This document shows, in pieces, positions 43,930-52,847 of a stretch of 64,000 nucleotides of DNA (position 1 is the stretch's first letter; each line of letters begins with the position of its first letter). The stretch is from contig NZ_ATZA01000030.1 of assembly GCF_000427965.1 (NCBI RefSeq), forward strand, positions 1 to 64,000. The letters are read 5' to 3'. A program made the position numbers and the translations under genes. Below the pieces are notes generated by a model. It did not search any database, had not been told where the DNA came from, and worked only from the letters and a program-made list of their open reading frames with translations. The DNA is from Olivibacter sitiensis DSM 17696. GTDB taxonomy: Bacteria > Bacteroidota > Bacteroidia > Sphingobacteriales > Sphingobacteriaceae.

Positions 43930-46900
43930 ATGAAACAAACATTACTGAGTTTTGTGATTTTGTGTGCCTTGCTGGTCAAATCGGCAAACGCGCAAGAAAG
44001 AACAATCACCGGAAAGGTGACCTCCAAAAGCGACAGATTGCCCCTAGCAGGGGTATCCGTATCAGTCGAAAACACCAAGACTGGAACCCAAACCGATGCA
44101 AATGGCCAGTTCAGTATTACCGTACCCTTGGATGCAAAAAAACTAATTTTCCATCATATGGGTTATGCCACATTGACGGTAGAGGTGCAATCCAAAAACG
44201 TGGTAGACGTAGCGCTCGACAATGATGCGCAGCTCTTGGACGAGGTTGTGGTGACCCTTCCGTACCAAACCGTCGATGCCCGGTCCGTGACAGGTGCCAT
44301 CAGCACCGTGACGGCTTCAAGCCTCAGCAAACAGACCGTACCATCAGTCACTAGGGCTCTGCAAGGTGCCACTACGGGTACACAGGTACTGACCTCCGTG
44401 GGACAGCCCGGTGAAAACCCTACCATACGTATCCGTGGCATCAATTCCATAAATGCTTCTGCCTCCCCATTGATCGTTTTGGATGGCGTGCCTTACGGTG
44501 GGAATATCCATTCTATCAACCAGGCCGACGTGGAGTCCATGACCGTGCTGAAAGACGCTGCATCCGCTGCGCTGTATGGTTCGCGTGCCGCCAACGGGGT
44601 CATCATGATCACTACCAAGTCCGGAAAAAGTGGCACTCCAAAATTCGAAGCATCCGTGCTTCAGGGCTATTCGAGCAGGACAAGAAAGGAATATAACTTC
44701 TTGGGCGCTGCCGAATCCATGCAGCTCACCTGGGAAGCATTGCGCAACTATGCCGCAGCCAACGGCGTGGACAATCCGGGTAAATATGCCTCTGACAATA
44801 TTATTGGCAACCTGAGGTACAATCCCTACAGTGTGGCCCGACCTTTTGACGACAATGGGAACCTAGTACAAGGTGCCACCTTACTGTGGGACACCGATTG
44901 GGAAAAGGCACTTACAAGATCGATGAAAGACACTAGGCGTACGGATGCCCAGTTCAGCGCCAGCGGCGGAAACGACAGAACAAAGTACTACCTGTCACTG
45001 GGCTACCTAAAAGACAGGGGATATGCTATTGCTTCAGACTTCGAAAGGATATCCGGCAGGGTAAACCTGACTAATAAGCTGAGCAATTGGTTGAATGTGG
45101 GAACCAATCTCAACATCAGCTCCACTGACCAGAACTATCCTACCCAATCTGGTAGTACCTATTCAAATATCATACAATTCTCCAGAAATGTCTCTAGTAT
45201 CTATCCCTTGCACATGAGGGGTGAAAACGGCGAATTGCTGCTCGATGAGTATGGTGCTCCCATGTACGATTGGGGTACTTCCATCAGTGGAAGGACAGTC
45301 AATACGTCCAGACCGGTATTTGAAAACGAGAATCCAGCTGGTACATACGCGTTGAACGAAATACGGTACAGCAGGCTGACCACAAGTGCCAATACCTATG
45401 CCGAAATGTCGCTCGTGGACGGATTGAAATTCAAGACCACCTATGGCATAGATTTTTATAATTTTATCGGCAAAGAGTTTTACAACCCGACTTATGGTCT
45501 AGGCGCTTCGGTAAATGGGCGCGGTGTGAGGGAAAAGAATAATACCGTACAATGGACATGGTCCAACCAACTGAGTTATGCAAAGACCTTTGCCAATACG
45601 CACCATCTCAACATCTTTGGCGTATATGAAGCCTTTAATTATAATTACGACACCTTGCTCGGACAAAAGACAGGATTTGGGCTAGCGGGCCTGAGCGAAC
45701 TAGCCGTTGGGACAAACAACGAGTTCCTCTCATCAACGAATACCGATGAAACGCTCAATTCCTACCTAGCCAAAGTAGGTTATCACTACGACTATAAGTA
45801 TTTCATAGACTTGTCCTATCGTAGAGACGGCTCTTCTAGGTTCGAGAGCCAGGTACGATGGGGCGACTTCTATTCCGTTTCCGGGGCCTACGATATTGCA
45901 AGGGAGAAATTTATGAAATCCGTTTCGGCCATAAATCAATTGAAACTGAGGGCATCTTATGGAGAACTTGGCAATAACTTCACGTTGAACAGTAATGGAA
46001 CTCACAATTATTTCCCTTACCTCAGCTCATTCGGCACGGGCTACAATGTATTGAGCAACACAGGTGTTCTGTTGGAATCATTGCCAAGTTACCTGCTAAC
46101 CTGGGAAAAAAGCAACACGCTGAATTTCGGATTGGACTTTTCTATATTGGCAAACAGAATCAACGGGTCGATTGACTGGTACAATAAGACGACCGATGGG
46201 TTGATCTTCAGCAGGCCCCTGCCCAATTCAGGTGGGATAACATCTATCATAGAGAACATAGGCGCGCTAAGAAACAGGGGTTTTGAGTTCACCATCAATT
46301 CCATTAATCTGAAAAACAAGGATTTCCTATGGAACACTTCCCTGCTGTTCAGCACCAACCGAAACGTGATCACCAAATTGCACAAAGGTCAGGGTATCAA
46401 TACGGGAGACAAGCGGTATGAGGAAGGCAAGTCCGTATACGAGTTCTACCTGGAGCAATGGGCCGGAGTGAATCCCCAAACTGGTCAACCGCAGTGGTAT
46501 TACGACGTGACCGATGAAAACGGCAACACCACCCAGGAAATGACCTCTGGCTATTCATCGGCAAGCAATAGCCGCAAGTTCTCGGGGTCCGCCCTACCTG
46601 ATTTTACGGCCGGGTTGACCAATGATTTCAGCTACAGGAATTTCAGCCTCAGCTTCAATATATACGCCAATGTAGGTGGCTATATCTATGATGGAGATTA
46701 TGCGCTGCTCATGCAAAATTACAGGAGTCATGGACGTCAATCCACAAGGGACATATTGGGCAGGTGGCAAAATCCGGGTGACATAACGGATGTTCCACAG
46801 ATAGGGGTCAATCAGGACGCCAATGCACGCTCGAGCAGGTTTCTGTACGACGGCACATTCGCAAGGGTAAGGTACATCAACCTTGGCTACACCCTGCCCC

Positions 46901-47076
46901 AGAGCCTATTGGGAAGGTATAAGGTAGATAAAGTGAACATCTATCTCCAAGCAGACAATCCATTCACTTTCTTTGGTCGTCCAGGTTTGGATCCCGAACA
47001 AAACCTCGGGGGAAATACGAGTAATAGATCCGCCCAAATGAAAACCTTCGCTTTGGGCTTAAATATTGGTTTTTAA
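43930..47076 (+). CDS. SusC-type TonB-dependent outer-membrane transporter
   Basis: A 1048-residue protein: signal peptide to about residue 21 (LLVKSANAQ), carboxypeptidase-regulatory-like domain at about 25-105 (TITGKVTSKSDRLPLAGVSV), TonB-box-like stretch near 107-113, and plug domain about 115-230 with IRIRGINSINASASPLIVLDG and VLKDAASAALYGSRAANGVI. A beta barrel follows, ending in FALGLNIGF. SusC proteins import oligosaccharides or peptides with their SusD lid. SusD follows after 12 bases, but no hydrolase or sigma/anti-sigma pair is adjacent, so the substrate is unknown. Confidence 0.93.
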   Translation: MKQTLLSFVILCALLVKSANAQERTITGKVTSKSDRLPLAGVSVSVENTKTGTQTDANGQFSITVPLDAKKLIFHHMGYATLTVEVQSKNVVDVALDNDAQLLDEVVVTLPYQTVDARSVTGAISTVTASSLSKQTVPSVTRALQGATTGTQVLTSVGQPGENPTIRIRGINSINASASPLIVLDGVPYGGNIHSINQADVESMTVLKDAASAALYGSRAANGVIMITTKSGKSGTPKFEASVLQGYSSRTRKEYNFLGAAESMQLTWEALRNYAAANGVDNPGKYASDNIIGNLRYNPYSVARPFDDNGNLVQGATLLWDTDWEKALTRSMKDTRRTDAQFSASGGNDRTKYYLSLGYLKDRGYAIASDFERISGRVNLTNKLSNWLNVGTNLNISSTDQNYPTQSGSTYSNIIQFSRNVSSIYPLHMRGENGELLLDEYGAPMYDWGTSISGRTVNTSRPVFENENPAGTYALNEIRYSRLTTSANTYAEMSLVDGLKFKTTYGIDFYNFIGKEFYNPTYGLGASVNGRGVREKNNTVQWTWSNQLSYAKTFANTHHLNIFGVYEAFNYNYDTLLGQKTGFGLAGLSELAVGTNNEFLSSTNTDETLNSYLAKVGYHYDYKYFIDLSYRRDGSSRFESQVRWGDFYSVSGAYDIAREKFMKSVSAINQLKLRASYGELGNNFTLNSNGTHNYFPYLSSFGTGYNVLSNTGVLLESLPSYLLTWEKSNTLNFGLDFSILANRINGSIDWYNKTTDGLIFSRPLPNSGGITSIIENIGALRNRGFEFTINSINLKNKDFLWNTSLLFSTNRNVITKLHKGQGINTGDKRYEEGKSVYEFYLEQWAGVNPQTGQPQWYYDVTDENGNTTQEMTSGYSSASNSRKFSGSALPDFTAGLTNDFSYRNFSLSFNIYANVGGYIYDGDYALLMQNYRSHGRQSTRDILGRWQNPGDITDVPQIGVNQDANARSSRFLYDGTFARVRYINLGYTLPQSLLGRYKVDKVNIYLQADNPFTFFGRPGLDPEQNLGGNTSNRSAQMKTFALGLNIGF

Positions 47077-47088
47077 TACATCGCTAAC

Positions 47089-48546
47089 ATGAAACAGTTT
47101 TTTAAATACTATACGCCCATTGCCCTATCATTGGCAATAGCGGTGACATCTTGCAAAAAATCATTCCTGGACGACCCGAGACCTACGAATCAGGTATCGG
47201 AAAATGACATTTTTTCCTCGGCATCAAATATTCGTGCCTATTTCACGGGTATATATAACATCATCCGGTCTGATATGCTGAGCCATGACAGCGACGGGGC
47301 CAAATCTTATGATCTTGCCTATGAGGTGATGGGCGATGATATCATGACGCCCTTTGGCAATTGGTACTCCTTTGATTATGAAATAGACAATAGCCGATCC
47401 GTCTATAGGCGCACCAGGTTTACCTGGAATTTCCACTATAAAGTCATCAACAACACCAACGTCATTATAGCCGGCCTGGGAGAGGCGCCGATACCGGACA
47501 ACGCCAAGTTGGCCTTTGAGGCCGAGGCCAGGGCCATTCGAGCGTGGGCCTATTTCAATCTGATACGGGCTTACCAGCACGCGTACTCCAAGGACAAATC
47601 GGCCCTGGGCGTACCCCTATATACCGTCCCTACCTCTGCCGATAACGAAGGGAATCCCCGGTCTTCGGTAGAGGAAGTCTATGCGCTGATTGTTTCCGAT
47701 CTGGATTTCGCGGTGCAGCACCTCACAGGCGAACGTGCGTTCAAGTATATGATCAACAAAAGTGTGGCACATGGCATATTCGCCAGGGTTTACCTTACCA
47801 TGGAAGAGTGGGAAAAAGCGGAGCAACAAGCCTTTGCGGCCCTAGAAGGATACGGCGTGGCTACTGCAAGCTATACGGCCGCCAACATCCAGCAAGCATT
47901 TACCCCAGCAGATTATGATAAAGGATTCAACAGCTATGACGCAAGTGAATGGCTTTGGGGACTGCCGCTCAGGAACGACCAAGCGATGTACTACAGGTCC
48001 CTGTTCTCGTTCTTCGATCACGACAGGACGGACGGTTATAAGAACTTTTATGTGAACAACACATTTGTCAACAGGTTTTCGGATACCGATGTCCGCAAGC
48101 TGTTTGCCACAAAAAACGGCTACTATATCACGACCAAATTTAGGGACCTGAACGATCTATCTGGCCATTTGGTAATGATGCGTTCCCCTGAGCTTGTACT
48201 TGTCATCGCCGAAGCAAGGGCCGAACTGAATGATCTGGACAATGCAAAGGTCGTTTTACATACACTGCAAGTAAATCGCGACCCCAATGCCCTTATATCG
48301 GCCAACGACACCAAACAGGCCCTGATAGAAGAAATATTGGTGGAAAGGAGGAAGGAGCTCTATGGTGAGATCGGCGTAATGGCACAGGATATCAAGAGAA
48401 AGCAGCTCGACCTTGTCCGAACAGGCAATCACCCAGCGGCCTATCTAAACACCTATCCCGCCAATTACACCCATTTTATCTTTCAGATTCCGCAAGAGGA
48501 AATGGACGCAAACGAACATATCGCTCCAGGAGATCAAAATCCTTAA
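47089..48546 (+). CDS. SusD/RagB-family surface lipoprotein
   Basis: A 485-residue lipoprotein (lipobox around TSC, Cys 22 followed by KKSFLDD). It shows the SusD pattern: PTNQVSENDIF, FEAEARAIRAWAYFNLIRAY, TPR-like helices with YDASEWLWGLPLRNDQ, MMRSPELVLVIAEARAELN and the C-terminal VERRKELYGEIG. It caps the SusC channel and binds the substrate at the cell surface. Two-gene operon with SusC, closed by a strong terminator. Confidence 0.92.
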   Translation: MKQFFKYYTPIALSLAIAVTSCKKSFLDDPRPTNQVSENDIFSSASNIRAYFTGIYNIIRSDMLSHDSDGAKSYDLAYEVMGDDIMTPFGNWYSFDYEIDNSRSVYRRTRFTWNFHYKVINNTNVIIAGLGEAPIPDNAKLAFEAEARAIRAWAYFNLIRAYQHAYSKDKSALGVPLYTVPTSADNEGNPRSSVEEVYALIVSDLDFAVQHLTGERAFKYMINKSVAHGIFARVYLTMEEWEKAEQQAFAALEGYGVATASYTAANIQQAFTPADYDKGFNSYDASEWLWGLPLRNDQAMYYRSLFSFFDHDRTDGYKNFYVNNTFVNRFSDTDVRKLFATKNGYYITTKFRDLNDLSGHLVMMRSPELVLVIAEARAELNDLDNAKVVLHTLQVNRDPNALISANDTKQALIEEILVERRKELYGEIGVMAQDIKRKQLDLVRTGNHPAAYLNTYPANYTHFIFQIPQEEMDANEHIAPGDQNP

Positions 48547-48595
48547 TGGATAAGTTATTGGTTTGAAAATTCGTGGATGGATTTTTTCACCTTAG

Positions 48596-48627
48596 TCCCG
48601 ATGTGCAATGGCCATCGGGATTTTTTT
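48596..48627 (+). terminator. rho-independent terminator of susCD
   Basis: TCCCGATG (48596-48603) pairs with CATCGGGA (48613-48620), followed by seven T. It lies 50 bases past the SusD stop. Confidence 0.85.
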
Positions 48628-48873
48628 GTCCCCACTATCCTTAGTTATTTCCCCGCCTACCCTCAGATTAAGTGGATATTTCTTTTTCATCTATCACCAT
48701 TCCAACGAGGTTACTGTTTTTAGTAGTGACTTTTGTGCTTCGTATTAATTCATAGAACATTAACTTGATATCGCAATGCAAATATGCGAGAACTTTACCC
48801 TTTATTTTCATTGGAAAGGCCTTGCCTCTTATAGCATGCATACATATATAAAAACAGACGGTGACTACCCAGT

Positions 48874-49104
48874 CTAAAAATCCAGTTTTTTGCCCAGAAC
48901 CTTCAATGCTTCATTATTATGGATGGCATGCTCCCTGAAATATTCGTTTTTGCCCATTATTGGGAGAATAGGCTATGACATGTAGCTCAATGCAAAACCA
49001 AAGGACTCTATAAGACTTTTATCTATGTTTTCGCTATCGCCCATGAACCTAAAATCTATCCCGACGTTATCATCGTTGAAATCCGACTTGAGGAGAACTG
49101 GTGT
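48874..49104 (-). pseudogene. degraded gene fragment with internal stop
   Basis: One minus-strand frame reads as convincing protein over about 75 codons: VLLKSDFNDDNVGIDFRFMG, IDKSLIESFGFALSYMS, then TAG (48973-48975), then PILPIMGKNEYFREHAIHN and NEALKVLGKKLDF, stop at 48874. There is no start codon, and a stop lies directly upstream of 49104. I do not recognise the family. It is the only coding-like content in the 650-base gap 48547-49203, and looks like the worn 3' end of a lost gene. Confidence 0.5.
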
Positions 49105-49203
49105 TTATACAAAAAAAATACTTTTAATATGGTTAGGAATGTATATAATCACCTAATTTTATACCATGAAGGAGTATACTTGTCGTAACCTAAAATGCTT
49201 TCC

Positions 49204-49788
49204 TCAAGCCATCTTTTGTCCATATTGCTTGCGGATGCGGCTTAAACTATCCTGATGGATGCCCAGCAAGGAGGCGACATATTTTAAGGGGATGGTGTTT
49301 AAGATCTCGGGCTGCTGCTGCATGATCTTATGATAGCGCTCTTCGGCTGTCAAGCAATGCGCATCTATCTGATGGTCCTGCACCCAGTTGAGCACCCTAT
49401 CCATCAGTACAAGTTCCATGTCATAAGCCTTAGGTACCAAGCGTTTTATTTCCTCTACTTGTGGTTTTCCCCATTCGAGTACCTCCACTTCTGTTAAGGT
49501 CTCCAGTGCGCAAGAAGAAGGCTGCCCGTTGAGCAGGTACAGCGGTGTGGAAACAAATTCATTGCTCGACACAATGCCCAGCGTATGGTCAATCCCTTGA
49601 TGTGTCCGGAATAGGTGAACGATACCACTATTGAGAAAATACAACTTGGTCACCGGTTTGCCCTGGTGCATGATAATGGTGTGCTTGGGAACGACCTTGC
49701 ATCGCGTAAGCGGCTGAATATGTCCCAAGTCTTGCGGACTTAGGTAGACACCCCTTTCCCGAAGGAATTTACACGCTTTGTCGAACAT
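49204..49788 (-). CDS. Crp/Fnr-family transcription regulator
   Basis: A 194-residue regulator from ATG 49788, which has AGGAG just upstream; a GTG at 49866 would add 26 residues. The cyclic-nucleotide-binding-like barrel (about 15-110) has HTIIMHQGKPVTKLYFLNSGIVHLF in sequence with FVSTPLYLLNGQPSS. A winged helix near 160-190 has IPLKYVASLLGIHQDSLSRI. Bacteroidota members often do not bind cAMP and sense other ligands. It ends the run lipoprotein-OmpA-Crp. Confidence 0.84.
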   Translation of the reverse strand: MFDKACKFLRERGVYLSPQDLGHIQPLTRCKVVPKHTIIMHQGKPVTKLYFLNSGIVHLFRTHQGIDHTLGIVSSNEFVSTPLYLLNGQPSSCALETLTEVEVLEWGKPQVEEIKRLVPKAYDMELVLMDRVLNWVQDHQIDAHCLTAEERYHKIMQQQPEILNTIPLKYVASLLGIHQDSLSRIRKQYGQKMA

Positions 49789-49869
49789 CTTGCTACTCCT
49801 ATTTTTGACCCTTATTTCATTGGACTGAAAATGAGCCACAAAATAGGAATAGATTCTTTTATTCACAAG

Positions 49870-51240
49870 CTATAGTTTTATGAACTCTACCCTTCTGTTC
49901 TGCGCCTTGCCCTCCCTGGTCTTGTTATCTGCCACTGGCTCTACCTGACCCTTGCCGCTCGAATTAAGACGCTCTGAAGCAACACCATATTCCTTTTCCA
50001 GCTTTTCTTTCACCGCCAGTGCACGCTGTTCACTCAATTTTTGATTGGTATCGACGTTGCCATCTGCGTCGGTATGTCCTATGATATTTATTTTTAGGTC
50101 AGGATGTGTGGTCAGTAAATCGGCTATGGTCTTCAGGACACCCGCCGACTCATTTTTGATATAGGCCGAGCCACTGTTGAAAAGGATGCCTGTAGTACTG
50201 AACTTGCCTTCCTCTATCAGTTTGTGCCTAGTATCTGGCAATCCTGTTGCCATGCTGATATTGCCTATGTAGACCCCTATTTGCTCATCCTTATAGGAAC
50301 TGCTTCCCATTTTGAAAAACAATTGATTGAACGTGCTTTTGGAAACTATGGCTTTAGGCATGTCATACATTTTCTCTCCGTTCATCCAAATGCGCAAACG
50401 CTCTTTTTGCCCTTGTATAGCTACATGAATAACTTGACCATACCATTGCTTGAACAAATTGCTTTTGCTAACTGGGGTATTGACATAGCGGGTATAGCCG
50501 TCATAGCTTTCCAACAACGTGTTTGCCCCATCGGCAAGTGGAGATATCTCCATGTAAAATGATTTATCGCCATAGGGATTGGAAAGAAACTTATTGGCAT
50601 CGTTGGCTTCATCGCCAGAAGCCAATAAACCAAACTGGATGGATGGCGGTAGCCAGCCTTTGAAATCGTATTGCATCACCAAGTCAAACTCTATGGTAAA
50701 GTTCTCTCCCAAAGATTTCTTGTTGTCCGTGAGGCAAGTACTTTTTTGGGCCATGCGAAGCCATCTGCCCCCTAGCTCATTCAACTCGACTATCACCGAG
50801 CTGCCATCACTATTCCAGCCAATAGGCAGTTCCCCGACAACATCGTCCTTAAAATCATTGACATAAAACACGGACTCTCCCGGTACGAAATCATATTTGA
50901 TACTATAGGTAATTGGCTTATTGGTAACAATAGCTGCCACAGGGGCGTTGGTATCTATGGGCTGCGCTATTTGTCCATTTGGAGCTGTTTGCCCATTTTT
51001 TTCCTTTCCTTTGGCCGACTTGGCAGCCTCATCTGCTGCCTTATCTACGCCTTTGCTTACCGCTTGGTCCGTTTTCTGAAGCACCTTGTCCGTGAAACTT
51101 TGTTCGGCCTTCTTCTTTACCTTGTTCATCAGGCCCTGTCCGTAGCTCATCTGAACGGCACCTAATATGAAGACCAAAAAGATAAGCCCCTTTATTCCCC
51201 CACCGCTCTTTGTATTTTTGTAGTTCATGTTGTTTTTCAT
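49870..51240 (-). CDS. OmpA-domain envelope protein
   Basis: A 456-residue secreted protein (signal about residues 18-35, ILGAVQMSYGQ). Residues about 38-75 are a Lys-rich helical stretch (KVKKKAEQSFTDKVLQKTDQ). The middle is a concanavalin-like beta domain (about 110-340, with FTIEFDLVMQYDFKGW and RLRIWMNGEKMYD). The C-terminal OmpA domain (about 345-455) has IIGHTDADGNVDTNQKLSEQ and the peptidoglycan-binding R of QNRRVEF. It should link the outer membrane to peptidoglycan. ATG 51240 abuts the TAG of the lipoprotein gene, so the two are co-translated. Confidence 0.86.
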   Translation of the reverse strand: MKNNMNYKNTKSGGGIKGLIFLVFILGAVQMSYGQGLMNKVKKKAEQSFTDKVLQKTDQAVSKGVDKAADEAAKSAKGKEKNGQTAPNGQIAQPIDTNAPVAAIVTNKPITYSIKYDFVPGESVFYVNDFKDDVVGELPIGWNSDGSSVIVELNELGGRWLRMAQKSTCLTDNKKSLGENFTIEFDLVMQYDFKGWLPPSIQFGLLASGDEANDANKFLSNPYGDKSFYMEISPLADGANTLLESYDGYTRYVNTPVSKSNLFKQWYGQVIHVAIQGQKERLRIWMNGEKMYDMPKAIVSKSTFNQLFFKMGSSSYKDEQIGVYIGNISMATGLPDTRHKLIEEGKFSTTGILFNSGSAYIKNESAGVLKTIADLLTTHPDLKINIIGHTDADGNVDTNQKLSEQRALAVKEKLEKEYGVASERLNSSGKGQVEPVADNKTREGKAQNRRVEFIKL

Positions 51241-51741
51241 CTATTTGCTTAACACTTGTTCTATCGTTACCGTACAAGGCGTTCCGTGGAAGACGGTTTG
51301 GAACGTCAGCTTCAGACGCGTGGCCTGCGACTCTGCTACTTGAACCTCCTCTATCTTGTCCGAATCATAGTGCGTGATGGTCAAGGTCTTTTTTGCAGGA
51401 TCGTATTGCCACTCCCCTTTTTCCTCCTCCGCTTCTTCATCATCGTTGCAAGGTATGCGACCATGTTCTATTATCAGCTGATGGTCACTCCTAAAGATGG
51501 TTATATCATCTGCATCGCATTCATCTTGAAATTGCAGCATATCCGTATCCAACACCCCGTCCTTATCGATGTCTATGGCCGGTGAGACCGTCATCGATTT
51601 CAATTGCCATCTTTTGTCGGCAAAACTTTCTGCTACAGCTGCTTGCTGCGACCTGCCCGAAGTACAAGCCAAAAGAGCAGCGATGACAGCTAGCCCAACC
51701 ATCATGGTCCATACATTTCCGTTTTTTAAGTTAATCTTCAT
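51241..51741 (-). CDS. lipocalin-like lipoprotein
   Basis: A 166-residue lipoprotein (lipobox LLAC, Cys 26). The mature part has a lipocalin-like order of strands (KRWQLKSMTV, KGEWQYDPAKKTLTITHYD, RLKLTFQTV) and an EF-hand-like loop DIDKDGVLDTD near residues 57-67 that may bind calcium. An acidic run (DDEEAEEEKG) precedes the WQYD strand. Function unknown. It heads the lipoprotein-OmpA-Crp run and carries the shared bipartite box 70 bases upstream. Confidence 0.75.
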   Translation of the reverse strand: MKINLKNGNVWTMMVGLAVIAALLACTSGRSQQAAVAESFADKRWQLKSMTVSPAIDIDKDGVLDTDMLQFQDECDADDITIFRSDHQLIIEHGRIPCNDDEEAEEEKGEWQYDPAKKTLTITHYDSDKIEEVQVAESQATRLKLTFQTVFHGTPCTVTIEQVLSK

Positions 51742-51810
51742 CTATATTGTCTTTGCAAATGATTAATGCGATTGACAAAAATAGATGTGCTACACGATGT
51801 ACTGTTTTCT

Positions 51811-51842
51811 ATTCTACCAACGACACTGACAGCCGACAAAAA
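51811..51842 (-). promoter_or_regulatory. shared bipartite box, copy 1 (lipoprotein gene)
   Basis: On the minus strand TTTTTGTC, 14 bases, then TTGGTAGAAT. The same element with the same spacing precedes the response regulator and kinase genes. Its parts overlap plausible -33 (TTTTTG) and -7 (TAGAAT) positions, so it may be promoter plus regulator site in one. Confidence 0.6.
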
Positions 51843-51863
51843 GCATAAAAAGAGGACTAAAGA

Positions 51864-51989
51864 TCATTTGCGATTTCGTGTGATATAAATAATCAATCCG
51901 ACAATTACAGCCAGCGCAATCAAGACGCAAACCCCAAATAGAATGAGCGTCAACTTCAGTCGGTCACCATCTACATAGGCGTATCCCAT
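51864..51989 (-). CDS. 41-residue single-pass membrane protein
   Basis: A small gene of 42 codons starting one base after the stop of the LytTR regulator (TGA T ATG), which implies translational coupling. The product has a short acidic/basic head (GYAYVDGDRLK), one membrane helix of about 24 residues (LTLILFGVCVLIALAVIV onward) and a basic tail TRNRK, so the C-terminus should face the cytoplasm. It may act as an accessory of the LytS/LytTR system beside it. No family is recognised. Confidence 0.65.
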   Translation of the reverse strand: MGYAYVDGDRLKLTLILFGVCVLIALAVIVGLIIYITRNRK

Positions 51990-51990
51990 A

Positions 51991-52725
51991 TCAAAACATG
52001 AGCCTTTTCACTTCCTGCATGAAATTTCTGCCCACATTTATTTCAGTGCCATTGTTCATTACCAGAAACATTTTGCTGATGTCTCTGTACAATTCCTTGA
52101 CATGATTGATATTGACGATATATGACCGGTGAACACGCAAAAAATCCTTGGGATCCAGCTTACTAACGATGGCGCCTATACCAAATGAGCTCAAGTAGTA
52201 TTTCGAGTCCGTATGCAGTTCGGTGTAATCCCGGTCTGCCTTGATATAGATAACATCTCCTACGTTGATATTCTTCAAACGTCGTCCTTCCTCCACAAGG
52301 ATACGCGACGGATAAATCCCAGAACAGTTCATTAAGCTATTTGCAAGGAACTGCAAGGATTTTGAGGGACTTTGGATTTTCATTTTTTCCAGCGCATTGC
52401 CAAAGCGCTCCTTGGTATATGGCTTGAGGAGATAGTCTACCGCATTCATCTCAAAAGCCTTGACCGCAAAGTTATCATAGGCCGTGGTAAATACAATCTG
52501 TGGCACGTGATCAATACGCTGAAGTACTTCAAAGCCATTGGCTCCCGGCATTTGTATGTCCAAGAACACGACATCGGGTTCCAGCATATTGATATACTTG
52601 ATGGCCTCAATGCCGTTATGGCATTCACCTGCTATAAAGAAATCCTTTTGCTCTTTCAGGTACTCCTTTATTAACTGGCGGGCATTCTCTTCATCGTCAA
52701 CGATTAAAATAGATTTTCTAGACAT
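51991..52725 (-). CDS. LytTR-family response regulator
   Basis: A 244-residue regulator: receiver with DDEE at 10-13, phosphoacceptor Asp 56 (VVFLDIQMPG) and Lys 101 (DYLLKP), then a LytTR domain from about 140 (RILVEEGRRLKNINVGDVIYI, continuing to FLRVHRSYIVNINHVKEL; listed in pieces). It is preceded by its kinase gene after a 122-base gap that holds copy 2 of the bipartite box, so it has its own promoter. The small membrane protein gene follows directly. Confidence 0.9.
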   Translation of the reverse strand: MSRKSILIVDDEENARQLIKEYLKEQKDFFIAGECHNGIEAIKYINMLEPDVVFLDIQMPGANGFEVLQRIDHVPQIVFTTAYDNFAVKAFEMNAVDYLLKPYTKERFGNALEKMKIQSPSKSLQFLANSLMNCSGIYPSRILVEEGRRLKNINVGDVIYIKADRDYTELHTDSKYYLSSFGIGAIVSKLDPKDFLRVHRSYIVNINHVKELYRDISKMFLVMNNGTEINVGRNFMQEVKRLMF

Positions 52726-52780
52726 ATGGGTTTATTTGAAATTCCCGAATTTGGAATTATTAAACCATCCATCTTTCCCA

Positions 52781-52812
52781 ATTCTACCAAATGCTTATCT
52801 GGGCGACAAAAA
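52781..52812 (-). promoter_or_regulatory. shared bipartite box, copy 2 (response regulator gene)
   Basis: TTTTTGTC-N14-TTGGTAGAAT on the minus strand, identical in both half-boxes and spacing to copy 1; TAGAATTG here is one base from the TAnnTTTG -7 consensus. It lies 56 bases before the regulator ATG. Confidence 0.6.
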
Positions 52813-52847
52813 GAAAATATCTTCTACGAGCTAATTTGCCACCTGCC

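Noticed and set aside
48996-49019. GGACTCTATAAGACTTTT resembling GGACTCTGTAAGACCTTA at 55552
   Set aside because: The first is inside the coding-like pseudogene fragment; the similarity is short and probably chance.
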